From NCBI RefSeq assembly GCF_024171785.1, contig NZ_JAMTCK010000004.1:310001-374000 (forward strand): a stretch of DNA of 64,000 bases, read 5' to 3'. Each line of letters begins with the position of its first letter. Within the stretch, counting starts at the first letter, position 1. Both the position numbers and the translations under genes were made by a program. The notes under the pieces were generated by a model that did no database searches, was not told where the DNA came from, and saw only the letters and a list, made by a program, of their open reading frames with translations. Source of the stretch: Goodfellowiella coeruleoviolacea. GTDB taxonomy: Bacteria; Actinomycetota; Actinomycetes; Mycobacteriales; Pseudonocardiaceae. Below are positions 10,428-19,068 of the stretch, in pieces.

Positions 10428-10800
10428 CGCGGCTGGGCAGTCGGGTGGCGGGGCGGTGCCGAGCGGCCCCGAGCTGGACCCGGAGGACGCCAAGATCGTC
10501 ACGCTGGCCCGGTCGGCGCGGGCCAGGACCGGGGCCGCGGAGGGCGCGGCGGTCCGCGACACCGACGGCCGCACCTACGCCGCGAGCACCGTGGCGCTGC
10601 CCTCGCTGCGGCTGACCGCGGTGCAGGCCGCCGTGGCCGCGGCCGTGGCCAGCGGCGCCGAGGGCCTGGAGGCCGCCGCCGTGGTCACCGACGCCGGTGA
10701 ACTCGACGCCGAGTCCCGGGCCGCCATCCGCGACCTCGGCGCGGGCGCCACCGTCCTGGTGGCCGACGCCGCCGGCGTGGTGCGGGCCGTCCTCGCCTGA
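10420..10800 (+). CDS. Cytidine deaminase-fold protein lacking the zinc site
   Basis: A 126-residue protein with the secondary-structure pattern of a cytidine deaminase: [29 protein letters not shown] followed by [15 protein letters not shown] and a final [10 protein letters not shown] strand. The catalytic HAE motif is absent (the site reads LRLTAVQ) and the PCxxC zinc motif is missing altogether, so deaminase activity is not expected. It overlaps the corC-like gene by eight bases and has GAGGAGAGG just before the GTG start. Deaminase-like genes between the CBS gene and era are known in mycobacteria and relatives, so this looks like a maintained non-enzymatic derivative rather than random decay. 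Confidence 0.75.
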   Translation: MVDAAGQSGGGAVPSGPELDPEDAKIVTLARSARARTGAAEGAAVRDTDGRTYAASTVALPSLRLTAVQAAVAAAVASGAEGLEAAAVVTDAGELDAESRAAIRDLGAGATVLVADAAGVVRAVLA

Positions 10801-10832
10801 CCGCCGCCGGGCGGCTGCGCGAGAATGGCGGG

Positions 10833-11747
10833 GTGACCAGCTCTGAGTACCCACCCGGGTTCCGTTCCGGGTTCGCCTGTTTCGTCGGCCGACCCAACGC
10901 GGGCAAGTCGACGCTGACCAACGCGCTGGTCGGCAGCAAGGTGGCGATCACCTCCGACAAGCCGCAGACCACCAGGCACACCATCCGGGGCATCGTGCAC
11001 CGCGCCGACGCCCAGCTGGTCATCGTGGACACGCCGGGGCTGCACCGGCCCCGCACCCTGCTCGGCCAGCGCCTCAACGACCTCGTCCGCGAGACGTGGT
11101 CCGAAGTGGACGTTGTCGGGCTGTGCGTCCCGGCCGACGAGAAGATCGGCCCCGGCGACCGGTTCATCGCCGGGGAACTGCGCAAGGTGGCCAAGAAGAC
11201 CCCGGTGCTGGGCGTGGTGACCAAGACCGACCTGGTGCCCCAGCAGCGGGTGGCCGAACAGCTGCTGGCCCTCGGCGAGGTGATGGACTTCGCCGAGCTG
11301 GTCCCGGTGTCCGCCGTGGACGGCTTCCAGGTGGACGTGCTCGCCGGCCTGCTGATCGACCGGCTGCCGCCGGGACCGCCGCTGTACCCGCACGGCGAGC
11401 TGACCGACGAGCCCGAGGCCACCCTGGTCGCCGAGCTGGTGCGGGAGGCCGCGCTGGAGGGCGTGCGCGACGAGCTGCCGCACTCCATCGCGGTCGTGGT
11501 GGAGGACATGAGCCCGCGCGAGGGCCGCGACGACCTGGTGGACGTCTACGCCGAGCTGTTCGTGGAACGCCCCAGCCAGAAGGCGATCGTGCTGGGCCAC
11601 CGGGGTGAGCGGCTCAAGCGGGTCGGCAGCACCGCCCGCCAGCACATCGAGAAGCTGCTCGGCACCCGGGTCTACCTGAACCTGCACGTCAAGGTGGCCA
11701 AGGACTGGCAGCGCGACCCCAAGCAGCTGCGCCGCCTCGGCTTCTGA
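10833..11747 (+). CDS. era: GTPase Era
   Basis: Era is an essential GTPase that binds 16S rRNA and assists 30S assembly. The 304-residue protein has G1 GRPNAGKST, G2 TTRHTIRG, G3 DTPGL, G4 TKTD and G5 SAVDG, then the C-terminal KH domain (QKAIVLGHRGERLKRVGSTARQHIEKLLG and the ending VKVAKDWQRDPKQLRRLGF). The GTG at 10833 gives the canonical N-terminus. It lies 32 bases after the deaminase-like gene, at the end of the phoH-ybeY-corC-era ribosome-maturation block. Confidence 0.97.
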   Translation: MTSSEYPPGFRSGFACFVGRPNAGKSTLTNALVGSKVAITSDKPQTTRHTIRGIVHRADAQLVIVDTPGLHRPRTLLGQRLNDLVRETWSEVDVVGLCVPADEKIGPGDRFIAGELRKVAKKTPVLGVVTKTDLVPQQRVAEQLLALGEVMDFAELVPVSAVDGFQVDVLAGLLIDRLPPGPPLYPHGELTDEPEATLVAELVREAALEGVRDELPHSIAVVVEDMSPREGRDDLVDVYAELFVERPSQKAIVLGHRGERLKRVGSTARQHIEKLLGTRVYLNLHVKVAKDWQRDPKQLRRLGF

Positions 11748-11945
11748 CCCGGCGGCCGTGGTCACGACACGCGCACCGGCGGGATCACCGTTGTGCTGAC
11801 GCGCCCGACAGCGACCGGGTAGCCTTCGCCCCGACCGGAGCCGTCAGACCGTGTCAAGCGGAACGCCTGGCTGAGAACCTGCACATCGCGTCCTGCCGTG
11901 CGAGCGCCCGCAGGAGCTGATCGATCCACGCGAGGGGGATCATTC

Positions 11946-12836
11946 GTGACCAATCCCTACGGGACGCCGGGGCAGCCCGGGTTCCCGCAGCAGCCGCAGC
12001 CGGGCTATGGCCAGCAGCCACCGGCCTCACCGCCCTACGGCCAGCCCGCCCCCGGCGGCTTCGGCCAGCAGCCGCCCCAGCCCGGCTACGGCCAGCCGGC
12101 CGGCCAGCCCGGGTACGGCCAGCAGCCGCAGCCGGGATTCGGCCAGGGCCCGGCCTCACCCCCGTACGGCCAGCCCGCCCCCGGCGGCTTCGGCCAGCAG
12201 CCACCCCAGCCCGGCTACGGCCAGCAGCCGTACCAGCAGCAGCCCGGCTACGGTCAGCAGCCCTACGGCGGCAACCCGTACGGCGGCGGCATGGGCGGCG
12301 AGCAGGTCCAGATCCCGGGCGTGGGCCTGTTCGCCAAGGCGTCCGTGGGCAACCGGTTCCTGGCCCGGCTGATCGACGGCCTGATCGTGGGCGTCCCGCT
12401 GGCCATCATCAACTTCATCATCTCCAACGCCATGGCGCCCAGCGCCGAGGAGATCACGGCCAGCATCGAGTCCGGTGACTTCTCCGCCCTCTCCGCCGGC
12501 CCCAACCTCTTCCTCACCGCGTTCATCACCGGCGCCCTCATGGCGGTGCTCTCCGGCGCCTACGAGGTCGTGATGCTGTCGATGAAGGGCGCCACGGTCG
12601 GCAAGCTGGCCATGGGGCTGCGGGTGGTCACCGCGCAGTCCGCGCACAACCCGGCCGGCGCGCTGGGCGGCGGCCCGGCCGCGATCCGCTGGGCCGTGCT
12701 GTACGCCGGCGCGATCGTGCCGATCGTCGGCCCGATCTGGGTGCTGGTGTGCGTGCTGTCCCCGCTGTTCGACTCGCAGTCCGGACAGGGCTTCCACGAC
12801 AAGGCCGCCAAGACCTGGGTCATCTCGGTCAAGTAG
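11946..12836 (+). CDS. RDD-family membrane protein with Pro/Gly/Gln/Tyr-rich N-terminus
   Basis: A 296-residue protein. Residues 1-115 are a low-complexity domain built from QPGYGQQP and [16 protein letters not shown] modules. The RDD domain follows ([25 protein letters not shown], a second segment [23 protein letters not shown], then [14 protein letters not shown] and [26 protein letters not shown]), giving about three membrane helices. Function is unknown; RDD proteins have been linked to transport of small solutes or ions. GTG 11946 has GAGGGGG upstream; an in-frame start at 11898 is possible. Tyr-rich tails of this type are frequent in actinobacterial envelope proteins. A strong hairpin follows the gene. 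Confidence 0.88.
   Translation: MTNPYGTPGQPGFPQQPQPGYGQQPPASPPYGQPAPGGFGQQPPQPGYGQPAGQPGYGQQPQPGFGQGPASPPYGQPAPGGFGQQPPQPGYGQQPYQQQPGYGQQPYGGNPYGGGMGGEQVQIPGVGLFAKASVGNRFLARLIDGLIVGVPLAIINFIISNAMAPSAEEITASIESGDFSALSAGPNLFLTAFITGALMAVLSGAYEVVMLSMKGATVGKLAMGLRVVTAQSAHNPAGALGGGPAAIRWAVLYAGAIVPIVGPIWVLVCVLSPLFDSQSGQGFHDKAAKTWVISVK
12022..12224 (+). repeat. Duplicated 74-bp module in the RDD gene
   Basis: Bases 12022-12095 and 12151-12224 are nearly identical, 129 bases apart and in the same reading frame. Each encodes a module like [20 protein letters not shown]. High identity at synonymous positions suggests recent duplication or slippage. Confidence 0.85.
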
Positions 12837-12857
12837 GGCCCGCGCGGCGGGTTGTCC

Positions 12858-12890
12858 GGTGGGGTGGTCGGCGGGTCCGGCCACCCCACC
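12858..12890 (+). terminator. Hairpin terminator after the RDD gene
   Basis: A 14-bp stem (GGTGGGGTGGTCGG at 12858-12871 pairing with 12877-12890, one G-T pair) with a five-base loop, 20 bases after the stop codon. There is no T-run, which is usual for high-GC actinobacteria. Confidence 0.7.
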
Positions 12891-12933
12891 GCCATGTCGG
12901 GGCCCGGCCGAGGGCACATGAGACGATGAACCG

Positions 12934-13704
12934 GTGAGCCTGTACCGCGACACCGGAGTTGTGCTGCGCGTGCAGAAGCTCGGTGAGGCCGACCGCATCA
13001 TCACGATGCTGACCAGGCGGCACGGCAAGGTGCGGGCCGTCGCCAAGGGCGTGCGGCGGATGACCTCCCGCTTCGGCGCCCGGCTCGAACCGTTCGGCCA
13101 CGTCGACGTGCAGTTCTACACCGGGCGCACGCTGGACGTGGTCACCCAGGTGCAGACGCTGGACGCGTTCGGCGTCGGCCTGGTCAACGACTACCAGCGC
13201 TACACCGCGGGCTGCGCGGTGCTGGAGACCGCCGACCGGCTCACCCTGGAGCAGGGCGAACCAGCGTTCCGGCTGTACCTGCTGGTGACCGGTGCGCTGC
13301 GGGCGCTGGCCGAGGGCAGCCGGGACGCCTCCCTGGTGCTGGACGCCTTCCTGCTGCGGGCCATGTCGTTCGCGGGCTGGGCCCCGGCGCTCACCGAGTG
13401 CGCGCGCTGCGGCGTGCCCGGCCCGCACCCCGCGTTCAACGTGCCGGCCGGCGGGTCGGTGTGCCCGCGCTGCCGGCCGCCCGGCTCGGCCAGCCCGGCC
13501 GAGGAGACGCTGAGCCTGCTGGCCGCGCTGCTGCACGGCGAGTGGTCGGTGGCCGAGGCGGCCTCGGCCGGGGCGCGCCGCGAGGGCAGCGGCCTGGTCG
13601 CCGCCCACCTGCAGTGGCACCTGGAGCGCCAGCTCCGGTCGCTGCCCCTGGTGGAGCGCAGGGCGAAGCCGCTGGCCGCCGCGGTCGACAAGGACAACGG
13701 CTGA
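12934..13704 (+). CDS. recO: DNA repair protein RecO
   Basis: RecO anneals single strands and loads RecA with RecR in recombinational repair. The 256-residue protein has the N-terminal OB fold ([26 protein letters not shown], then [13 protein letters not shown]) and a C-terminal helical zinc domain with CARCG near residue 155 and a second CPRC about 20 residues later. GTG 12934 gives the expected VSLYRDTG start. uppS follows 53 bases downstream, an arrangement conserved in mycobacteria. Confidence 0.96.
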   Translation: MSLYRDTGVVLRVQKLGEADRIITMLTRRHGKVRAVAKGVRRMTSRFGARLEPFGHVDVQFYTGRTLDVVTQVQTLDAFGVGLVNDYQRYTAGCAVLETADRLTLEQGEPAFRLYLLVTGALRALAEGSRDASLVLDAFLLRAMSFAGWAPALTECARCGVPGPHPAFNVPAGGSVCPRCRPPGSASPAEETLSLLAALLHGEWSVAEAASAGARREGSGLVAAHLQWHLERQLRSLPLVERRAKPLAAAVDKDNG

Positions 13705-13757
13705 ACAACCGGCTGACAGGCGTCGCCAACGACGAGCGTCGAGAAGGGAGCCAACCA

Positions 13758-14570
13758 ATGCTGCGAGTGCGGCGGCGCGGACGAGGTGCGGCGGACGTGC
13801 GACCACCCGCCCCGCATCCCTCCGGTGCGCGGCCACCGGAGATCCCCGAGCAGTTCCTGCCCAAGCACGTGGCCCTGGTGATGGACGGCAACGGCCGGTG
13901 GGCCAACGAGCGCGGCCTGCCCAGGGTCGAGGGCCACAAGCGGGGCGAGGCCGGGGTGGTCGAGGTGGCCAGGGGCGCCATCGAGATCGGCGTGAAGTGG
14001 CTGTCGCTGTACGCGTTCTCCACCGAGAACTGGCGGCGCAGCCCCGAGGAGGTGCGCTTCCTCATGGGGTTCAGCCGCGACGTGATCCACCGGCGCACCG
14101 ACGAGCTGGACGAGATGGGCGTGCGCATCCGGTGGGCCGGCCGCCGGCCCCGGCTGTGGCGCAGCGTGATCACCGAGCTGGAGTCGGCGCAGGAGCGCAC
14201 CCAGCACAACGACGTGCTCAACCTGGTGATGTGCGTCAACTACGGCGGCCGGGCCGAGGTGGGCGACGCGGCCAGGGAGATCGCCAGGCAGGTCGCGGCC
14301 GGCAAGCTCAACCCGGACAAGGTGGACGAGCGGACCATCGCCAGGTTCCTGTACCAGCCGGAGATGCCGGACGTGGACCTGTTCCTGCGCCCCTCCGGCG
14401 AGCAGCGCACGTCCAACTTCCTGCTCTGGCAGTCGGCCTACGCCGAACTGGTCTTCCAGGACATCCTGTGGCCCGACTTCGACCGGCGCGACCTGTGGCG
14501 GGCCTGCGAGGCGTTCGCCCGGCGGGACCGCCGGTTCGGCGGCGCGATCGACCGGGCGGCCGGCGAGTGA
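13758..14570 (+). CDS. uppS: Isoprenyl diphosphate synthase (UppS/decaprenyl type)
   Basis: A cis-prenyltransferase that makes the polyprenyl phosphate carrier of cell-wall synthesis. The 270-residue protein has the family signatures [13 protein letters not shown] (catalytic Asp), [26 protein letters not shown], and near the end [25 protein letters not shown]. The first 30 residues are Arg/Pro-rich. The ATG at 13758 has GGGAG about seven bases upstream. The equivalent M. tuberculosis neighbour of recO is Rv2361c, which makes the decaprenyl chain; chain length here cannot be read from sequence alone. Confidence 0.95.
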   Translation: MLRVRRRGRGAADVRPPAPHPSGARPPEIPEQFLPKHVALVMDGNGRWANERGLPRVEGHKRGEAGVVEVARGAIEIGVKWLSLYAFSTENWRRSPEEVRFLMGFSRDVIHRRTDELDEMGVRIRWAGRRPRLWRSVITELESAQERTQHNDVLNLVMCVNYGGRAEVGDAAREIARQVAAGKLNPDKVDERTIARFLYQPEMPDVDLFLRPSGEQRTSNFLLWQSAYAELVFQDILWPDFDRRDLWRACEAFARRDRRFGGAIDRAAGE

Positions 14571-14652
14571 GCCGGTTCCCCGCCGCGCCCGGCCACCGGC
14601 CCCCGGGTGCCCCGCGGCCACGCACTCCTTCCAGCACAGCAAGGGACGACCG

Positions 14653-15069
14653 ATGACCAACGAGGCGGCGGCCACCGCGGCCATGCTCACCAATGCCCGC
14701 GAGGCGCTGGAGCGCTACCACGAGGTCCACGTGGACGACGACGGCGCACTGTCCTTTCTGCACGGTGAGGTGCCGTGCGCGGTGCAGGCGATGCGGCTCG
14801 CCGAGGGGCTCACCGTGCTCAGCCTGACCTGCGTGGTGGCCTGGGACCTGCCCAACGACGACGAGCTGGCCCGCTCCGCCGCGGAACGCGCCGGCCAGGG
14901 CCTGTTCGGCACGCTCGGCGTCGTGCGCACCGACCGGGGCATGGACGTGACCCTGCGCTACGCGTTCCCGGCCGACGAGATGAAGCCGGAGCCGATGAGC
15001 ACGCTGCTGATGCTGGTGGTGTCCACCGCGTCCCAGCTGCGCGCGGAACTGCTCACCAGCTCCACTTAG
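14653..15069 (+). CDS. Conserved hypothetical protein, YbjN-like alpha/beta fold possible
   Basis: A 138-residue soluble protein with no signal peptide or membrane segment (VDDDGALSFLHGEVPCAVQAMRLAEGLTVLSLTCVVAWDLPNDDE divides into alternating strands and helices). The pattern resembles YbjN/sensory-regulator or type III chaperone-like folds, but no diagnostic residue confirms this. Its position between uppS and the metal-regulator genes matches a small conserved gene in mycobacteria (near Rv2360c), which supports its reality. The start ATG follows GGGACG weakly. Function unknown. Confidence 0.75.
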   Translation: MTNEAAATAAMLTNAREALERYHEVHVDDDGALSFLHGEVPCAVQAMRLAEGLTVLSLTCVVAWDLPNDDELARSAAERAGQGLFGTLGVVRTDRGMDVTLRYAFPADEMKPEPMSTLLMLVVSTASQLRAELLTSST

Positions 15070-15130
15070 GACAGACGCGGGGCGGCCAGCCGGTGCGCCG
15101 GCCGAACACCGGTGGTGCCGTGGCATCATC

Positions 15131-16162
15131 GTGAAAGTGACAATCACTGGCGAGATCAGGGCGGCGCGCCCCCGCCGGCCGCGGCCCCGCCGCTGGCGGA
15201 TCACCTCCCTGGAGGTGCTGTGCGCCGTGCTGCTGCTGGCGCTGGTGCTGCAGGGCTGGCTGGTCCGCGTCCTGGACGTGCCGGGACTGCGCACCGGGGC
15301 CACCGTGTTCGTGGCGGTGTGCGTGCAGGCCATGCCGTTCCTGGTGTTCGGCGTGCTGATCAGCGGCGCCATCGCGGCGTTCGTGCCGGCCAGCGCGCTG
15401 CGCCGGGTGCTGCCGGGGCGCACCGCGCTGGCCGTGCCCGTCGCCGGGATCGCCGGGGTGGCGCTGCCCGGGTGCGAGTGCGCGTCGGTGCCGGTGGCCA
15501 GGCGGCTGATGCAGCAGGGCGTGGCCCCGGCCGTGGCGCTGGCGTTCCTGCTCGCCGCGCCCGCGGTCAACCCGGTGGTGCTGGTCGCCACGGCGGTCGC
15601 GTTCCCGGGCGAGCCGGGCATGGTGCTGGCCAGGTTCCTCGGCTCGCTGCTGACCGCCGTGGTCATGGGCTGGCTGTGGACCCGGCTGGGCCGGGCCGAG
15701 TGGATCGCGGAGCGGGCCCTGCGGCGGCTGCCCGACGGCGACGGCACACCCCGGTGGCTGGTGTTCGCCGAGACCGCGCGGCACGACCTGGTCGAGGCCG
15801 GCGGGTTCCTGGTGCTCGGCGGGCTGACCTCGGCGGCGCTGAACGTGCTGGTGCCCGGTGAGCTGCTGGCCTCGTTGGGCGGTCAGCTGGTGCTCGGCGT
15901 GCTGGTGATGGCGCTGCTCGCGGTGGTCCTGGCGCTGTGCAGCGAGGCCGACGCGTTCGTGGCCGCGTCGCTGTCCGCGCTGCCGCTGCTGCCCAGGCTG
16001 GTGTTCCTGGTGGTCGGGCCGGCCGTGGACGTCAAGCTGATCGCGTTGCAGGCCGGCACGTTCGGCCGGGCGTTCGCCGCCCGGTTCGCGCCGGCCACGT
16101 TCGTGGTGGCGGTGTGCTGCGCACTGGTGTCCGGAGTGCTCGTGCTGGGGGGCGTGCGATGA
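15131..16162 (+). CDS. DUF318/YraQ-type permease, probable metal transporter
   Basis: A 343-residue integral membrane protein with about eight hydrophobic segments. The family signature VALPGCECASVPVARRLMQQG lies near residue 115 and AAPAVNPVVLVATAVAF near 140. These two-TM-block permeases (UPF0718/DUF318) are linked to metal efflux or uptake; with a TIGR03943 partner and smtB-zur alongside, zinc is the best guess. The start may be GTG 15131 or GTG 15137; the latter sits seven bases after a CATCAT hexamer and would be leaderless. The stop overlaps the next start (ATGA), so the pair is translationally coupled. Confidence 0.85.
   Translation: MKVTITGEIRAARPRRPRPRRWRITSLEVLCAVLLLALVLQGWLVRVLDVPGLRTGATVFVAVCVQAMPFLVFGVLISGAIAAFVPASALRRVLPGRTALAVPVAGIAGVALPGCECASVPVARRLMQQGVAPAVALAFLLAAPAVNPVVLVATAVAFPGEPGMVLARFLGSLLTAVVMGWLWTRLGRAEWIAERALRRLPDGDGTPRWLVFAETARHDLVEAGGFLVLGGLTSAALNVLVPGELLASLGGQLVLGVLVMALLAVVLALCSEADAFVAASLSALPLLPRLVFLVVGPAVDVKLIALQAGTFGRAFAARFAPATFVVAVCCALVSGVLVLGGVR
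15132..15146 (+). promoter_or_regulatory. Zur-like palindrome over the permease start
   Basis: TGAAAGTGACAATCA is an imperfect 15-bp palindrome (GTGA...TCAC outer arms) that matches the actinobacterial Zur consensus as I recall it (TGAAAATGATTTTCA) at 11 of 15 positions. It covers the presumed transcription start. The smtB-zur operon is 1.8 kb downstream, so zinc repression is plausible but unproven. Confidence 0.35.
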
Positions 16163-16950
16163 GGCGGGAAACGCAGAACATCCTGCTGGTGCTGGTCGGC
16201 GGGGCACTGGTGAAGATCGCCGTGGCCGGCACGTTCACCCGCTACGTCCGGCCGGAGCTGCGGCCCTGGCTGATCGCCACCGGCGCGGTCATGGTCGCGC
16301 TGGCCCTGGTCGCCATCGTCCGGGACGTGCGCGCCGCCCAGCGGCGGAGCACCGGCGACCCCTCCCCGGAGCACGCCCACGGCCACGAGCACGGCCACGA
16401 GCACGGTCACGCACACGCCCACCCCGGCGGGGACGCGCACGGCCACCGGCCCTCGCGCAGCCCCTGGCTGTTGCTGCTGCCGGTGCTGGCGATCTTCCTG
16501 GTCAACCCGCCGGCGCTGGGCGCGGACACGGTCAGCCGCAGCGACGGGCGCAGCGCCGCGGCCAGCGCGGGCGGCGGCGAGTCCGCGTTCGCCGCCCTGC
16601 CCGGCGACGCCGTGGTCGCGCTGCCGCTCAACGAACTGATCGCCAGGACCGGCTGGGACGACTCCGGCTCGCTCACCGGCCGCACCCTGCGGCTGACCGG
16701 GTTCGTGGTGCACCAGGACGGCGACGGCTACCTGGCGCGGCTGGCGATCCGGTGCTGCGCCGCCGACGCCGCCCCGCTCAAGGTGCGGCTGGCCGGCGTG
16801 GACGTGACCGCCCTGGCCGACGACCAGTGGATCGAGGCGACCGGGCAGGTCCGGCCGGGCACCGGCACCAAGGCCGACGGGTACGTGCCCACCCTGGACG
16901 CCACCTCGGTGCGGGTGGTCGACCAGCCAGCCGACCCCTACGAGTACTGA
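16159..16950 (+). CDS. TIGR03943-family protein with His-rich linker
   Basis: A 263-residue protein that partners the DUF318 permease. Two membrane segments (NILLVLVGGALVKIAVAG and WLIATGAVMVALALVAIV) are followed by a cytoplasmic or exposed linker with about ten HxH pairs (HAHGHEHGHEHGHAHAH near residues 73-90), a further hydrophobic segment (WLLLLPVLAIFLVNPPALG), and a C-terminal beta domain with an IRCCAADA cysteine pair. The His run suggests metal binding. It begins at ATG 16159 inside the stop of the permease gene. The next genes converge on it (zur), so it ends this unit. Confidence 0.85.
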   Translation: MRRETQNILLVLVGGALVKIAVAGTFTRYVRPELRPWLIATGAVMVALALVAIVRDVRAAQRRSTGDPSPEHAHGHEHGHEHGHAHAHPGGDAHGHRPSRSPWLLLLPVLAIFLVNPPALGADTVSRSDGRSAAASAGGGESAFAALPGDAVVALPLNELIARTGWDDSGSLTGRTLRLTGFVVHQDGDGYLARLAIRCCAADAAPLKVRLAGVDVTALADDQWIEATGQVRPGTGTKADGYVPTLDATSVRVVDQPADPYEY

Positions 16951-16987
16951 CCGGCCGTCGCGGACCGTCGCAGACCGGGGGCGGCGG

Positions 16988-17410
16988 TCAGGACTGCCGC
17001 GAGCAGTTCTGGCAGGTGCCGAAGATCTCCACGGTGTGGCTCACCGCGGAGAAGCCGTTCTCGGCCGCGACCCGGTCGGCCCAGCGCTCCACGGCCGGCC
17101 CCTCCACCTCCACGGTGCGCCCGCACACCCGGCACACCAGGTGATGGTGGTGGTGGCTGGAGCAGCGCCGGTAGATCGCCTCACCCGAGTCGGTGCGCAG
17201 CACGTCCACCTCGCCGGCCTCGGCCAGCGACTGCAGGGTGCGGTACACGGTGGTCAGGCCGATGCCCTCGCCCCGGCGCCGCAGCTCCTCGTGCAGCTCC
17301 TGGGCGGACCGGAAGTCGTCGAGCTGGTCGAGCAGGTTGGACACGGCCGCCCGCTGCCTGGTCGCCCGCAGACCGGGCATGACGGCCGAGGGGCGCTCAT
17401 GTGCGGTCAC
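16988..17410 (-). CDS. zur: Zinc uptake regulator Zur (Fur family)
   Basis: A 140-residue Fur-family repressor. The winged helix (RATRQRAAVSNLLDQLDDFRSAQELHEELRRRG, then GLTTVYRTLQSLAEAGEVD) precedes the metal-binding dimer domain with the structural CxxC pairs (CRVCG and CQNCS) and a HHHHHLVC run. Zinc-loaded Zur represses zinc acquisition genes. Its start overlaps the stop of the ArsR gene by four bases, matching the smtB-zur (Rv2358-Rv2359) operon of M. tuberculosis, which favours Zur over Fur. A second in-frame ATG (MPGLRATRQ) at 17380 is possible. Confidence 0.92.
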   Translation of the reverse strand: MTAHERPSAVMPGLRATRQRAAVSNLLDQLDDFRSAQELHEELRRRGEGIGLTTVYRTLQSLAEAGEVDVLRTDSGEAIYRRCSSHHHHHLVCRVCGRTVEVEGPAVERWADRVAAENGFSAVSHTVEIFGTCQNCSRQS

Positions 17411-17880
17411 GGTTCCTCCATCCGGTCGACTGGCCGCTGCCTGCCACTGGAGCTGGCCACGCTGGGTGTCCGGCCGAGCACACTGGTGCCACTCTCCTCG
17501 GCGTGGCTCACCGCGTCCACCACGATGTGCGCCAGGTGGTCGTCGACCAGCTGGTACACCACCTCGCGGCCGTGCCGCTCACCGCGCACCACCCCGGCCG
17601 ACTTGAGCACCCGCAGGTGTTGGCTGATCAGCGGCTGCGCCACGCCGAGCGCGTCGACCAGTTCGTGCACGCACCGGTCGGCCTCGCGCAGCTGCAGCAC
17701 GATGGCGATGCGCACCGGCGCGGCCAGGGCCCGCAGCAGGTCGCCGGCCGCCGCCAGGGCGTCGGCCGACCGGGTCGGCGCCGGGTGGGCCGCTGACCGG
17801 TCCGGCGAGTGCACCTGCTCGCCGACCAGGCCGGCCGCGCGTCCACCAGCCACCTTCGCTGGCGCGGCGTCCTGGGTCAC
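17407..17880 (-). CDS. smtB: ArsR/SmtB-family metal-sensing repressor
   Basis: A 157-residue winged-helix repressor that releases DNA when bound to metal, probably zinc. The core is LLRALAAPVRIAIVLQLREADRCVHELVDALGVAQPLISQHLRVLKSAGVVRGERHGREVVYQLVDDHLAHIV-like (written here in parts: APVRIAIVLQL, CVHELVDALGVAQPLISQHL, GREVVYQL); the last helix has D and H positions (DDHLAHIVVDAVSHAEE) like the alpha-5 zinc site. It heads the smtB-zur operon. An 8-bp inverted repeat lies about 70 bases upstream. The N-terminal 40 residues are Ala/Pro-rich; translation could begin at a later codon. Confidence 0.9.
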   Translation of the reverse strand: MTQDAAPAKVAGGRAAGLVGEQVHSPDRSAAHPAPTRSADALAAAGDLLRALAAPVRIAIVLQLREADRCVHELVDALGVAQPLISQHLRVLKSAGVVRGERHGREVVYQLVDDHLAHIVVDAVSHAEESGTSVLGRTPSVASSSGRQRPVDRMEEP

Positions 17881-17951
17881 GGCGAACCGATCCTCTCCGG
17901 AGTGCCTGCCGCGTCCAGCCCGAGGGCGAACCCGCTGGCCGACGCGTGGGC

Positions 17952-17976
17952 GGTGGTGACAGGGATTTTCACCACC
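17952..17976 (-). promoter_or_regulatory. Inverted repeat upstream of smtB-zur, candidate operator
   Basis: GGTGGTGA (17952-17959) and its exact complement TCACCACC (17969-17976) are separated by nine bases. Reading toward smtB, a TAGGAT hexamer (minus strand, 17982-17977) directly abuts the repeat, so the predicted transcription start falls within it. ArsR proteins typically bind 12-2-12 palindromes; this shorter spacing could suit Zur or SmtB. Confidence 0.5.
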
Positions 17977-18037
17977 ATCCTATGCGGAAAGGCACTCCGG
18001 GCCCCGGCGCCCGCCCCGTCACCGGGAAACCGCCAGA

Positions 18038-18319
18038 TCAGCCCTGGCGCAGCAGGGACACGGCGACCGCGACCAGCATCAGCACCGCGGCCACCCGGAT
18101 GACCCGGTCACCCGCGGTGAGCGCCCGCCAGGTCGCGGCCAGCAGCACCACCAGCAGCAGCACCAGCAGGCCGAGCAGACCGGCGCCGATCGGCCCCGCC
18201 ACCCAGATGCCCAGCACGAACAGCCCGAGCACCACCACGAACGCCACCGCGGGCGGCACCTTGCTCAGCGGACCGGTGCCCGGCAGCAGCGGAGCCCGAC
18301 CAGAACGCCTCGACGTCAC
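18038..18319 (-). CDS. Small two- or three-helix membrane protein
   Basis: A 93-residue protein with a short Arg/Pro-rich N-terminus and three hydrophobic stretches ([56 protein letters not shown]). The GTG at 18319 has GGAGGG at seven bases. Much longer frames extend upstream but lack this start. It resembles small conserved actinobacterial membrane proteins of unknown function found near glyS (possibly DUF6703); I am not sure of the family. It is divergent from the monooxygenase gene. Confidence 0.7.
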   Translation of the reverse strand: MTSRRSGRAPLLPGTGPLSKVPPAVAFVVVLGLFVLGIWVAGPIGAGLLGLLVLLLVVLLAATWRALTAGDRVIRVAAVLMLVAVAVSLLRQG

Positions 18320-18430
18320 CGTGGTTCCCTCCTCACCGTCGCCCGCGCACGCTACCGTTCGCCGGCGTGTCCGCGCCCGGCCAGGCAGGGGGTGCGGCGG
18401 GACGGGGCCAACCGGGAAGGAACGGGATCG

Positions 18431-18814
18431 GTGCTGCTGGTGTGCGGGTTCACGGTGGGGCCCGAGCAACGCGAGGGGTTCGTGCGGCGCGCCGAGCACG
18501 CGCTGCGGCTGCTCACCGCCCAGCCGGGCTGTGTGCGCGCCGCGCTGGGGCAGGCCACCGAGGCCGCCGACCGCTGGGTGCTGACCGCGGAGTTCGCCTC
18601 GGTGGTGGCCTACCGGCGCGCGCTGTCCCCGTTCGAGGTGCGCGAACACGTGGTGCCGCTGCTGGCCGAGGCGCTGACCGACCAGCCGGCCGCCTACGAG
18701 ACCGTGCTGTCCGCCTCGGCCGGTGCGGTCCGCGAGCAGCCCAGCCTGCTGGCCGCCGACGCCGACACGGTCCGGCGCGACCAGGCGGGCGGGCCGGCGG
18801 CGCCCCGCCGGTAG
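18431..18814 (+). CDS. Antibiotic biosynthesis monooxygenase (ABM) domain protein
   Basis: A 127-residue protein with the ferredoxin-like ABM fold: [41 protein letters not shown]-like first half (parts: [26 protein letters not shown]) and [17 protein letters not shown] for the second. Members are small oxygenases or heme-degrading-like proteins acting on quinones or polyketides, but many are uncharacterised. GTG 18431 follows GGGAAGG; an in-frame ATG-like GTG at 18392 is less likely. The last 30 residues are Ala/Asp-rich and of low complexity. It precedes glyS by about 250 bases. Confidence 0.75.
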   Translation: MLLVCGFTVGPEQREGFVRRAEHALRLLTAQPGCVRAALGQATEAADRWVLTAEFASVVAYRRALSPFEVREHVVPLLAEALTDQPAAYETVLSASAGAVREQPSLLAADADTVRRDQAGGPAAPRR

Positions 18815-19068
18815 CCGCCGCCCGCGGCGAGCCGCCCCGCGCGGGCGCGCGGGCGCGCGTGTGTGTGCTGGGGAACACCAGGCCCGGGTGGTGCGTTCGG
18901 GCACCCGCGGCACGGGCTACGCTGACTCTCCGTCGCCACCCGTGGCAGCGCCCCAGGTGGACGGGAGTCGGGGACCCCTCCACCAGCGACACCCACACCG
19001 GACCACCAGCGAGACGTGGTGCCAGCCAGGCTCACGTCACCGTCGCACACCAACCCTCGGGAGTGCCC

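Noticed and set aside
18838-18870. Alternating GC/GT run that could adopt Z-DNA
   Set aside because: It is short, falls in a GC-rich spacer, and no functional signal accompanies it.
18917-19068. Possible T-box leader of glyS
   Set aside because: The TGGNACCGCG core and a specifier loop are not visible; only a normal long leader remains.
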